Positions 1 through 4,317 of a stretch of 6,337 nucleotides of DNA are shown here, in pieces. Made by a program: the position numbers and the translations under genes. The notes below the pieces were generated by a model that saw nothing but the letters and a program-made list of their open reading frames with translations, made no database searches and was not told the DNA's origin. How positions within the stretch are numbered: position 1 is the first letter of the stretch; each line of letters opens with the position of its first letter. Origin of the DNA: Candidatus Falkowiibacteriota bacterium (lineage in GTDB: Bacteria > Patescibacteria > ABY1 > BM507 > UBA12075). The stretch covers positions 1 through 6,337 of the forward strand of contig DAOVXE010000047.1 of NCBI GenBank assembly GCA_030636285.1, read 5' to 3'.

Positions 1-11
1 CAAAAAAGTAA

Positions 12-30
12 TTAACAGGTTGACTGTTAA
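12..30. promoter_or_regulatory. Dyad covering the -35 box: candidate operator
   Basis: TTAACAG (12-18) and CTGTTAA (24-30) form a perfect 7-bp inverted repeat around a 5-base centre, and the -35 hexamer lies inside it. A repressor bound here would block RNA polymerase. The downstream gene has a Phd/YefM-like N-terminus, a family that often autoregulates, so autoregulation is a reasonable guess. Alternatively the dyad, followed by a T-rich tract (AAATATTTTTT), is a weak terminator of a gene lying left of the window. Confidence 0.4.
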
Positions 31-48
31 AAATATTTTTTGTAAAAT
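20..48 (+). promoter_or_regulatory. Sigma70-type promoter for the 139-aa gene
   Basis: A -35 box TTGACT (20-25, 5 of 6 to consensus) and a -10 box TAAAAT (43-48, 5 of 6) are separated by exactly 17 bases. Transcription would start near 55, giving a leader of about 74 bases before the ATG at 129. Box quality and spacing are seen directly; activity is inferred. Confidence 0.65.
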
Positions 49-58
49 ATAAGAACAA

Positions 59-104
59 GTTATGCCCAAAGGGCACTAACAGTAGTCGGGAATATTCAAA
101 TTCC
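59..104 (+). promoter_or_regulatory. Structured 5' leader with two hairpins
   Basis: Hairpin one pairs GTTA+TGCCC (59-67) with GGGCA+TAAC (71-75 and 77-80) around an AAA triloop, with one bulged C at 76, giving 9 bp. Hairpin two pairs GGAAT (89-93) with ATTCC (100-104) around a six-base loop. Both lie in the predicted transcript between the promoter and the first start codon. No T-run follows, so these are not simple terminators. I do not recognise a known riboswitch or leader family. Confidence 0.4.
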
Positions 105-128
105 TTGACTATAAAATAGACAACAACC

Positions 129-548
129 ATGCAAAATCAATTGAAAAAAGCCATAGATCTGGCAAGAAAGACCGGCGATCGGTTAATTGTGTATGATTTG
201 AATACAGGAGATAGCCCTTTTATGGTTATGAGCCTGGATGAATATGAGAAACTGGTAACACAAAAAAGCGGAGTGCGCGGTTTGACAGAAGATGAATTAC
301 TTGATAAAATAAATCGCGATATAGCGATTTGGAAAAGTGAACAGGACATGGAATTATCCCAAAAAGAGATTCACAGTGTATTTGAGGTTTCAAAAAATCG
401 TGAGTTCACCCCAATTAACGATATATTGGATAAAACCGACAAGGAAAAACAATTGCCTAAAAGCAATCATTGGCGTATTCCCAGAGATATAAAAGATGGA
501 GCTGAAGAGATAATTGAAGAAGACACTCAATATTTAGAAACTTTATAA
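129..548 (+). CDS. Hypothetical protein with Phd/YefM-like N-terminus
   Basis: A 139-residue soluble protein with no signal peptide or membrane segment. Residues about 1-43 resemble the Phd/YefM antitoxin fold: an N-terminal helix, a strand (RLIVYD), then PFMVMSLDEYEKL, which matches the family pattern of a hydrophobic strand followed by a [S]-[L]-[DE]-E-Y-x-x-L helix. Residues about 50-75 hold a charged helical segment (LTEDELLDKINRDIAIW). The rest is hydrophilic, with an acidic C-terminus. The ATG follows a good promoter and structured leader but has no Shine-Dalgarno site. The next gene starts 20 bases after the stop on the same strand, so the two are probably co-transcribed. I have seen similar proteins only as uncharacterised CPR sequences (recall, not checked). 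An antitoxin or DNA-binding role is inference, because no recognisable toxin follows. Confidence 0.75.
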   Translation: MQNQLKKAIDLARKTGDRLIVYDLNTGDSPFMVMSLDEYEKLVTQKSGVRGLTEDELLDKINRDIAIWKSEQDMELSQKEIHSVFEVSKNREFTPINDILDKTDKEKQLPKSNHWRIPRDIKDGAEEIIEEDTQYLETL

Positions 549-568
549 ATATACTCTTAGAAAATAAT

Positions 569-919
569 ATGCATGAATTATCACCCGAAAATCAACATGA
601 AAATCCAGAAAAAATGGATTTTAATAAATTAAACTTTAATGAATTAGAAGAACTTTCTAAAGAAGTTACGGAATTAGCTAAGAGCTCGTTTAAACAAATA
701 GAAAATGGATATAAAAATATAAATGGAGATGCGGTGACTATTCAAGAAACAAAAGGAGTATATGAGATAAGCTCAATTTCTTCTAAATTGTCTGATTTTC
801 ATGGTTATGTACTTGATTCTAATAATGAAATTTTATATGGAGGTAATATTGATAAAGAAGAAATGATGAAAGCATTAAAGAAAATGATAGAAGAATTTGG
901 AAATAGAATAATTGAATAA
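569..919 (+). CDS. Hypothetical protein, 116 aa
   Basis: I do not recognise this protein. It is strongly AT-rich in its codons and about one fifth glutamate plus lysine. The first 20 residues are hydrophilic and probably disordered. Residues about 22-50 look like an amphipathic helix (FNELEELSKEVTELAKSSF). Residues about 55-95 look like beta strands (VYEISSISSKL, GYVLDSNNEILYGG), followed by a C-terminal helix (KEEMMKALKKMIEEF). No cysteines, signal peptide or membrane segment are visible. It lies 20 bases after the preceding gene and 113 bases before tuf, and has no Shine-Dalgarno site. It could be the partner of the Phd-like protein, but it shows no RelE, Doc, PIN or MazF motif that I can see. 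Confidence 0.65.
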   Translation: MHELSPENQHENPEKMDFNKLNFNELEELSKEVTELAKSSFKQIENGYKNINGDAVTIQETKGVYEISSISSKLSDFHGYVLDSNNEILYGGNIDKEEMMKALKKMIEEFGNRIIE

Positions 920-1032
920 AAAAATATTTAAATATTTAAAATAAAATTATTATTTACTAATTACAATACGGCTGGTTCCCTTAAATATTTGGGAAAAAAC
1001 CCTTTTTCAGGGGTCGTAAACAATCTTAAAAC
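920..1032 (+). promoter_or_regulatory. AT-rich tuf leader with weak -10 and competing hairpins
   Basis: The only promoter-like element is TACAAT (962-967); no acceptable -35 lies 16-18 bases upstream. The palindromic octamer AAATATTT occurs three times (922-929, 930-937, 983-990). Three short stems share bases and so exclude each other: TTCCC/GGGAA (976-980/991-995), GAAAAA/TTTTTC (993-998/1003-1008) and ACCC/GGGT (999-1002/1011-1014). They could form alternative leader structures before tuf, but stems this short can arise by chance. No tRNA or open reading frame is present here. Confidence 0.3.
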
Positions 1033-2220
1033 ATGGCAGAAAAATTTGAACGCACAAAACCCCATGTCAACGTAGGAACCATTGGCCACGTGGATCATGG
1101 AAAAACCACCCTAACCGCCGCCATACTAAAAGTATTGGCTGCCAAGGGTTTAAGCGCATCTCAAAAGGATGTAAGTCAAATTGATGCCGCCCCTGAAGAA
1201 AAGGAGCGCGGCATTACTATTGCTACGGCCCACGTTGAATATGAATCCGAGAACCGGCATTATGCCCACGTTGATTGTCCGGGTCACGCTGATTATGTTA
1301 AAAATATGATTACCGGCGCGGCGCAGATGGACGGAGCGATTTTGGTAGTAGCGGCCACGGACGGGCCAATGCCCCAGACTCGCGAGCATATTCTTTTGGC
1401 AAGCCAGGTAGGCGTAAAAAACATAGTGGTATTTCTTAATAAGGTGGATATGGTTGAGGATAAAGAACTGATTGACCTGGTAGAAGAAGAAATACGCGAC
1501 CTTTTGAAAAAGTATGAATTTGACGGCGACAAAATTAACATTATCCGCGGTTCGGCTCTGAAAGCTTTGGAAAATCCGGACGGCGATGACGCCAAATCAG
1601 TTGAAGAATTAATAAAAGCTCTGGACGAGTCTATTCCGGAGCCAAAGCGTGATACTGACAAGCCGTATCTTATGCCGATTGAGGATGTATTTTCAATTGA
1701 AGGGCGCGGCACCGTAGTAACTGGCCGGATTGATCGGGGAATAGTTAAAGTCGGTGAAGAAATTGAGATCGTCGGCCTTAAAGACACTCAAAAAACCACT
1801 GTAACCGGGATTGAGATGTTTAACAAACAGCTGGATGAAGGCCGAGCCGGTGATAATGCCGGAATTCTTCTTCGCGGCGTTAAGAAAGACGAAGTAGAAC
1901 GCGGCCAGGTATTAGCCAAGCCGGGTACGGTTACTCCTCATACCGAGTTTGAATCTGAAATTTATATTCTAAGCAAAGAGGAAGGCGGACGCCATAAGCC
2001 GTTTTTTAAAGGCTATAAGCCGCAGTTTTATATCCGTACTACTGACGTAACCGGTGAAGTTGAATTGCCGGAAGGCACCGAGATGGTAATGCCTGGTGAT
2101 ACTGTTAATTTGAAGATCAAGCTTATTAACCCGATCGCTTTGGAAGAGAAACAGCGCTTTGCTATTCGCGAAGGCGGACGGACTGTTGGCGCCGGTGTGA
2201 TTACAAAGATCATAAAATAG
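1033..2220 (+). CDS. tuf: Translation elongation factor Tu
   Basis: EF-Tu is the cytoplasmic GTPase that delivers aminoacyl-tRNA to the ribosomal A site. The 395 residues match the bacterial length (394 in E. coli). All GTPase motifs are intact: P-loop GHVDHGKT (18-25), switch I RGITI (59-63) with the Mg-binding Thr62, DCPGH (81-85) with catalytic His85, NKVD (136-139) and SAL (174-176). The two beta-barrel domains follow from about residue 205, including the typical [13 protein letters not shown], and the protein ends in the usual [12 protein letters not shown] segment. The start is fixed by the canonical [19 protein letters not shown]. No Shine-Dalgarno site precedes it (CAATCTTAAAAC before the ATG). 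It is followed by a hairpin and then rpsJ, the common tuf-S10 arrangement. Its GC content is visibly higher than that of the two genes before it. Confidence 0.98.
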   Translation: MAEKFERTKPHVNVGTIGHVDHGKTTLTAAILKVLAAKGLSASQKDVSQIDAAPEEKERGITIATAHVEYESENRHYAHVDCPGHADYVKNMITGAAQMDGAILVVAATDGPMPQTREHILLASQVGVKNIVVFLNKVDMVEDKELIDLVEEEIRDLLKKYEFDGDKINIIRGSALKALENPDGDDAKSVEELIKALDESIPEPKRDTDKPYLMPIEDVFSIEGRGTVVTGRIDRGIVKVGEEIEIVGLKDTQKTTVTGIEMFNKQLDEGRAGDNAGILLRGVKKDEVERGQVLAKPGTVTPHTEFESEIYILSKEEGGRHKPFFKGYKPQFYIRTTDVTGEVELPEGTEMVMPGDTVNLKIKLINPIALEEKQRFAIREGGRTVGAGVITKIIK

Positions 2221-2227
2221 GTATATA

Positions 2228-2253
2228 AAGCCCCTCGTAAATCCGGGGGGCTT
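2228..2253 (+). terminator. Hairpin after tuf, probable weak terminator
   Basis: AAGCCCCTC (2228-2236) pairs with GGGGGGCTT (2245-2253) around an 8-base loop, with one G-T wobble. It begins 7 bases after the tuf stop. The tail GATTATAGTTATTTT is T-rich but interrupted, so termination is probably partial. This would lower rpsJ relative to tuf, or the hairpin may protect the tuf mRNA 3' end. A lone TATAAT (2268-2273) lies just before rpsJ without a proper -35. Confidence 0.5.
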
Positions 2254-2290
2254 GATTATAGTTATTTTATAATTAGAATTAATAATAAGA

Positions 2291-2653
2291 ATGCCAGAGA
2301 AAAAAAACACGAGTGCTGTTGATGAAAAGCAAGCACCCGCGGATGAATTTAAGCAAAGAATTCGCATTAAAATCAAAGCTTTTGATCACAAAATTATTGA
2401 TCAATCCACCAAAACGATTGTTGACACTGCTCAGAGGAGCGGGGCGCAAATATTCGGCCCGATTCCTTTGCCAACCGAAAAGAAGAAATACACCATTAAC
2501 CGGTCAACTTTTGTGCATAAAAATGCCCGTGATCAATACGAAATGCGAACGCATAAGCGTTTAATTGACATTGTTGATCCTTCAGCTAAAACGATTGAAG
2601 ATTTAACCAATCTTAGCTTGCCGGCCGGAGTAGACGTGGAAATAAAAATGTAA
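2291..2653 (+). CDS. rpsJ: 30S ribosomal protein S10
   Basis: S10 (uS10) is a head protein of the small subunit and, in the families where this is known, also the NusE antitermination factor. The core runs from about residue 22 ([16 protein letters not shown]) through [12 protein letters not shown] and [21 protein letters not shown] to the terminal AGVDVEIKM. Compared with E. coli S10 (103 residues), the 120-residue protein has an 18-residue N-terminal extension rich in Lys, Asp, Glu and Ala. The chosen start is the first in-frame ATG. No later in-frame ATG would give the core alone, because the next Met lies deep in the fold. There is no Shine-Dalgarno site; the upstream sequence is AATTAATAATAAGA. 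rplC, normally almost adjacent, is 358 bases away here. Confidence 0.96.
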   Translation: MPEKKNTSAVDEKQAPADEFKQRIRIKIKAFDHKIIDQSTKTIVDTAQRSGAQIFGPIPLPTEKKKYTINRSTFVHKNARDQYEMRTHKRLIDIVDPSAKTIEDLTNLSLPAGVDVEIKM

Positions 2654-2666
2654 GATAGAGGTGCAT

Positions 2667-2695
2667 TTGCGTATTTTAAATTATTAGTGTATAAT
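2667..2695 (+). promoter_or_regulatory. Promoter P1 with perfect -10 after rpsJ
   Basis: A consensus -10 box TATAAT (2690-2695) lies 17 bases after TTGCGT (2667-2672, 3 of 6 to the -35 consensus). The start would be near 2702, just ahead of the structured element at 2711-2768 and its terminator at 2830-2857. The perfect -10, the correct spacing and the structured RNA with a terminator downstream support each other. Confidence 0.55.
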
Positions 2696-2701
2696 CCAAA
2701 T

Positions 2702-2857
2702 ACTTTGAAATGCCATTCTAATGTTTAGACAACTCCCAAAGGGAAAGTGTTTAAACATAATATTGGCAATAAAAGAAAGGAAATCACGACGAAACAAGTA
2801 AAACTAGCGATTAATAAGCTATATTTTGGCTGGTTTCTGTTGTGAAACCAGTTTTTT
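2702..2857 (+). ncRNA. Candidate structured leader/attenuator or small RNA upstream of rplC
   Basis: The approximately 156-base predicted transcript runs from promoter P1 to an intrinsic terminator. Its 5' half folds into one long arm: TGCCA/TGGCA (2711-2715/2764-2768), a 5x5 internal loop, an 11-bp stem (2721-2731/2748-2758, one G-T wobble), a small internal loop, then TCCC/GGGA closed by AAA. Further on, GAAACAAG (2791-2798) nearly copies the 3' arm of the terminator (GAAACCAG) and can pair with its 5' arm CTGGTTTC, 7 of 8 positions. It would enclose a TAGC/GCTA stem (2805-2808/2818-2821). This is the layout of a terminator/antiterminator switch. In E. coli, L4 controls the S10 operon partly by attenuation; a related control here is inference. 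No open reading frame or known RNA family is recognised. A free-standing small RNA is the alternative. Confidence 0.5.
2830..2857 (+). terminator. Intrinsic terminator upstream of rplC
   Basis: CTGGTTTC (2830-2837) and GAAACCAG (2844-2851) form a perfect 8-bp stem with a 6-base loop, followed at once by TTTTTT (2852-2857) and a further T-rich stretch. It lies 155 bases before the rplC start and 177 bases after the rpsJ stop, so it would separate rpsJ from rplC or act as the terminator of an attenuator. Confidence 0.75.
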
Positions 2858-2861
2858 GTTA

Positions 2862-2907
2862 TTTTTGCTGGCGCAAAAAGCCGCACTATCCGCCTTGGGC
2901 GGACGGC
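2862..2907. repeat. Two adjacent hairpins, one a GC-rich palindrome
   Basis: TTTTTGC (2862-2868) and GCAAAAA (2873-2879) pair around TGGC. Immediately after, TCCGCC (2889-2894) and GGCGGA (2898-2903) pair around TTG, with outer arms GCCG (2880-2883) and CGGC (2904-2907) continuing the stem past a bulge. The GC-rich palindrome contrasts sharply with the AT-rich spacer, and resembles the short palindromic repeats scattered in CPR genomes (recall). There is no T-run after the second hairpin. Confidence 0.5.
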
Positions 2908-2922
2908 ACATGCGAATAATTG

Positions 2923-2951
2923 CTTACAAATTTATGTATATCATATATAAT
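2923..2951 (+). promoter_or_regulatory. Promoter P2 upstream of rplC
   Basis: CTTACA (2923-2928, 4 of 6 to the -35 consensus) is followed after 17 bases by a perfect TATAAT (2946-2951). The predicted start near 2958 gives a leader of about 54 bases, almost entirely made of the ATTCGTAA repeats. It would let rplC be expressed independently of the terminator at 2830-2857. Confidence 0.5.
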
Positions 2952-2962
2952 GTTAAATTGGT

Positions 2963-3009
2963 ATTCGTAAATTCGTAAATGATTCGTAATTCGTAACGAT
3001 AATTCGTAA
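2963..3009 (+). repeat. Five ATTCGTAA repeats abutting the rplC start
   Basis: ATTCGTAA occurs at 2963-2970, 2971-2978, 2982-2989, 2989-2996 and 3002-3009; the last ends two bases before the ATG at 3012. The array fills the position where a Shine-Dalgarno site would be, and none is present. Each unit contains an in-frame-independent TAA. Spacing between units is 0 to 5 bases (one pair overlaps by a base), so this is not a clean tandem microsatellite. Confidence 0.85.
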
Positions 3010-3011
3010 CT

Positions 3012-3887
3012 ATGAAGTTTATTTTAGGGAAAAAAATTGAAATGACACAAATCTGGCAAGGCGAAAACGTAGTGGCCGTGACCAAGGTTCAGGCTGGCCC
3101 ATGCCGGGTTGTGCAGGTTAAGAACAGCGAAAAGGATGGTTATGAGGCAATTCAGGTAGGCTTTGGCAAACGCCATGAGAAGAATATTAATAAGCCGCAA
3201 CGCGGCCATTTTAAGGGTCTTGATAATTTTCAGCATATTAAAGAATTCAGGGCTGAACCGGGCGAACTAAAGCGTGGTGATACGATTGATGCCGGCACTT
3301 TCGCGCCCGGTGATAATATTCAGGTGACTGCCGTTAATAAAGGCAAGGGGTTTCAGGGAGTGGTAAGGAAGTACGGTTTTAAGGGAAGCAAAAAAACCCA
3401 TGGTAACAAAGATCAGCTCCGGATGCCAGGCTCTATCGGCGCTACCGGACCGGCTCATGTATTCAAAGGCACACGCATGGGCGGACGCATGGGCGGTGAG
3501 CAAACCACTATAAAAAATTTAAAAATAGCAGCGGTAGATATTGATGATAATACGATCCTGATCAGCGGCGCGATTCCCGGAGCTAGAAATTCATTGGTTT
3601 TGGTTTCAGGTGAAGGGGAGTTGAAGATACAGACGACAGACCACAGACATCAGACGGCAGAAAAGAATATTGAGAAAAATAAAATTGAAGAAGCTAATAA
3701 GAAAGTTGAAAGTAAAACTGTAGAGACGCAAAATATTGCGCCTGAAATCGTAGAAACGCAAAATATTGCGCCTGAAAAAGACGTAGAGGCAAAAAATCTT
3801 TTGCCTGAAACCCCAAAAGAGGTTGAAAAAGAAGTGGTTGAGGCTAAGGAAAAGGTTGATGAGAAAAAGAAGGAAGATAAAAAATAG
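3012..3887 (+). CDS. rplC: 50S ribosomal protein L3 with long C-terminal extension
   Basis: L3 (uL3) is a primary 23S rRNA-binding protein whose loop reaches towards the peptidyl transferase centre. The core, residues 1-206, starts with the typical bacterial MKFILGKKIEMTQIW and has GKGFQGVVRKYGF. It continues with HGNKDQLRMPGSIG, FKGTRMGGRMGGEQTT and the closing SGAIPGARNSLVLV. Its length fits the family (about 205-210). The glutamine that PrmB methylates in E. coli L3 has no clear counterpart: the segment reads GSIGATGPAHVFKG (140-153), as in many other bacteria. Residues 207-291 are an extra Lys/Glu-rich tail without predicted fold. It begins exactly where a 7-base CAGAC repeat starts, and holds two copies of VETQNIAPE. 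No Shine-Dalgarno site precedes the ATG. The stop is followed 21 bases later by a large hairpin belonging to the opposing gene. Confidence 0.95.
   Translation: MKFILGKKIEMTQIWQGENVVAVTKVQAGPCRVVQVKNSEKDGYEAIQVGFGKRHEKNINKPQRGHFKGLDNFQHIKEFRAEPGELKRGDTIDAGTFAPGDNIQVTAVNKGKGFQGVVRKYGFKGSKKTHGNKDQLRMPGSIGATGPAHVFKGTRMGGRMGGEQTTIKNLKIAAVDIDDNTILISGAIPGARNSLVLVSGEGELKIQTTDHRHQTAEKNIEKNKIEEANKKVESKTVETQNIAPEIVETQNIAPEKDVEAKNLLPETPKEVEKEVVEAKEKVDEKKKEDKK
3630..3657 (+). repeat. (CAGACNN)4 repeat in rplC
   Basis: CAGAC begins at 3630, 3637, 3644 and 3651, an exact 7-base period, with a further CAG at 3658. It encodes residues 207 onward (QTTDHRHQT). The period is not a multiple of three, so the coded peptide is not repetitive: this is a DNA-level repeat, not a protein repeat. 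It marks the junction between the L3 core and its extension. Confidence 0.75.
3720..3810 (+). repeat. In-frame tandem palindromic repeat in rplC tail
   Basis: Two 30-base units at 3721-3750 and 3751-3780 differ at only a few positions and encode VETQNIAPE twice (residues 237-245 and 247-255). Each contains the small inverted repeat CGCAA/TTGCG around AATA. A degenerate third unit (3784-3810) contains a better palindrome, GGCAAAA/TTTTGCC (3788-3794/3799-3805) around AATC, and encodes VEAKNLLPE. The pattern looks like a palindromic element inserted in frame and then duplicated. Confidence 0.75.
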
Positions 3888-3903
3888 TACATTAAATTAA
3901 AAT

Positions 3904-3959
3904 AAAAAAAACCAGTAGAGCAGTCAAAACCTGTTTAGTTTTAATTGCCTTACTGGTTT
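3904..3959 (-). terminator. Strong terminator for the minus-strand gene
   Basis: AAACCAGTA (3909-3917) pairs with TACTGGTTT (3951-3959). The stem continues inward with 3920-3924/3944-3948 and 3926-3930/3938-3942, separated by single mismatches, to a 7-base loop. Read on the minus strand, the hairpin is followed by eight T (the A run at 3904-3911). On the + strand no T-run follows directly, so it should stop the 87-codon gene's transcript more than rplC readthrough, though it may stabilise the rplC 3' end. Confidence 0.75.
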
Positions 3960-3988
3960 GAAGTTAATCAAAATTTATTTTTGATTTA

Positions 3989-4252
3989 TTACCTTTTAGT
4001 AATTTCAAGTATTTCTTGGCGCATTTTTTCGTCTCTTGTTATTATTATTAGATTTTTTATACAGAATCCTTTTGTTTTATTAAAAGTTATGTGTATTTCA
4101 GTTGTTTCAAAATCAACCAAAGGTTTATGTGAATCCAATAAAGCAGGTCCGTATGTTTTGTACATAAAGCCTTCTTTGCTCATGAAAAATTTTTCAAGTT
4201 CTAACAAAGTATTCGAGTTTATTTCATCTAATACAAATTTTATTTCTGTCAT
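3989..4252 (-). CDS. Hypothetical protein, antisense between rplC and rplD
   Basis: An 87-residue protein that I do not recognise. It has an N-terminal strand (TEIKFVLDEI), a helix (NTLLELEKFFMS), a middle part with an aromatic/Gly/Pro stretch (FMYKTYGPALLD), two likely strands (TTEIHITFN, GFCIKNLIIITR) and a terminal helix (DEKMRQEILEIT). That is an alpha/beta plan without signal peptide or membrane segment, with a single cysteine. The reading is well supported by signals: it is the only gene in the window with a clear purine-rich Shine-Dalgarno (GAAAGGGG on the minus strand, six bases before the ATG). It also has a near-consensus promoter and a strong terminator, so it is a complete independent unit. 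It is AT-rich compared with the ribosomal genes. It lies inside a cluster that is normally uninterrupted, which suggests a later insertion. Confidence 0.75.
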   Translation of the reverse strand: MTEIKFVLDEINSNTLLELEKFFMSKEGFMYKTYGPALLDSHKPLVDFETTEIHITFNKTKGFCIKNLIIITRDEKMRQEILEITKR

Positions 4253-4287
4253 TTTATACCCCTTTCATTTTTAAAGTTCAATAAATT

Positions 4288-4317
4288 AATATAGCATAGT
4301 TTGTTAAAATATGTCAA
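4288..4317 (-). promoter_or_regulatory. Strong extended -10 promoter of the minus-strand gene, over the rplD start
   Basis: On the minus strand a perfect -35 TTGACA (+ coordinates 4312-4317) is followed after 18 bases by TATATT (4288-4293). A TGC directly precedes the -10, giving an extended -10 element. The start would be near 4281, leaving a leader of about 28 bases. The -35 box overlaps codons 1-3 of rplD. Confidence 0.7.

Noticed and set aside
920..1032. tRNA gene next to tuf
   Set aside because: No acceptor stem, T-loop (GTTCRA) or cloverleaf can be found; the only similarity is GGTTCCC, without partners.
1150..1787. Long minus-strand frames inside tuf
   Set aside because: They are opposite a fully conserved EF-Tu and have shadow-like composition.
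2313..2564. 83-codon frame overlapping rpsJ
   Set aside because: It is an alternative frame of the conserved S10 gene, without its own start signals.
2819..2911. 30-codon minus-strand frame across the terminator and GC palindrome
   Set aside because: No SD site, and the sequence is fully explained by the hairpins.
2934..2996. Short + strand ATG frames (6 to 14 codons) in the rplC leader
   Set aside because: They are tiny, have no SD site and are closed by the TAA of the ATTCGTAA repeats; they might act as upstream frames but nothing shows it.
2963..3009. CRISPR array from the ATTCGTAA repeats
   Set aside because: The unit is 8 bases with 0-5 base spacing, far from repeat-spacer architecture.
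3945..4274. 109-codon + strand open frame between rplC and rplD
   Set aside because: It lies opposite the 87-codon minus-strand gene, has no start signals and encodes a low-complexity Ser/Phe/Ile-rich sequence typical of a shadow frame.
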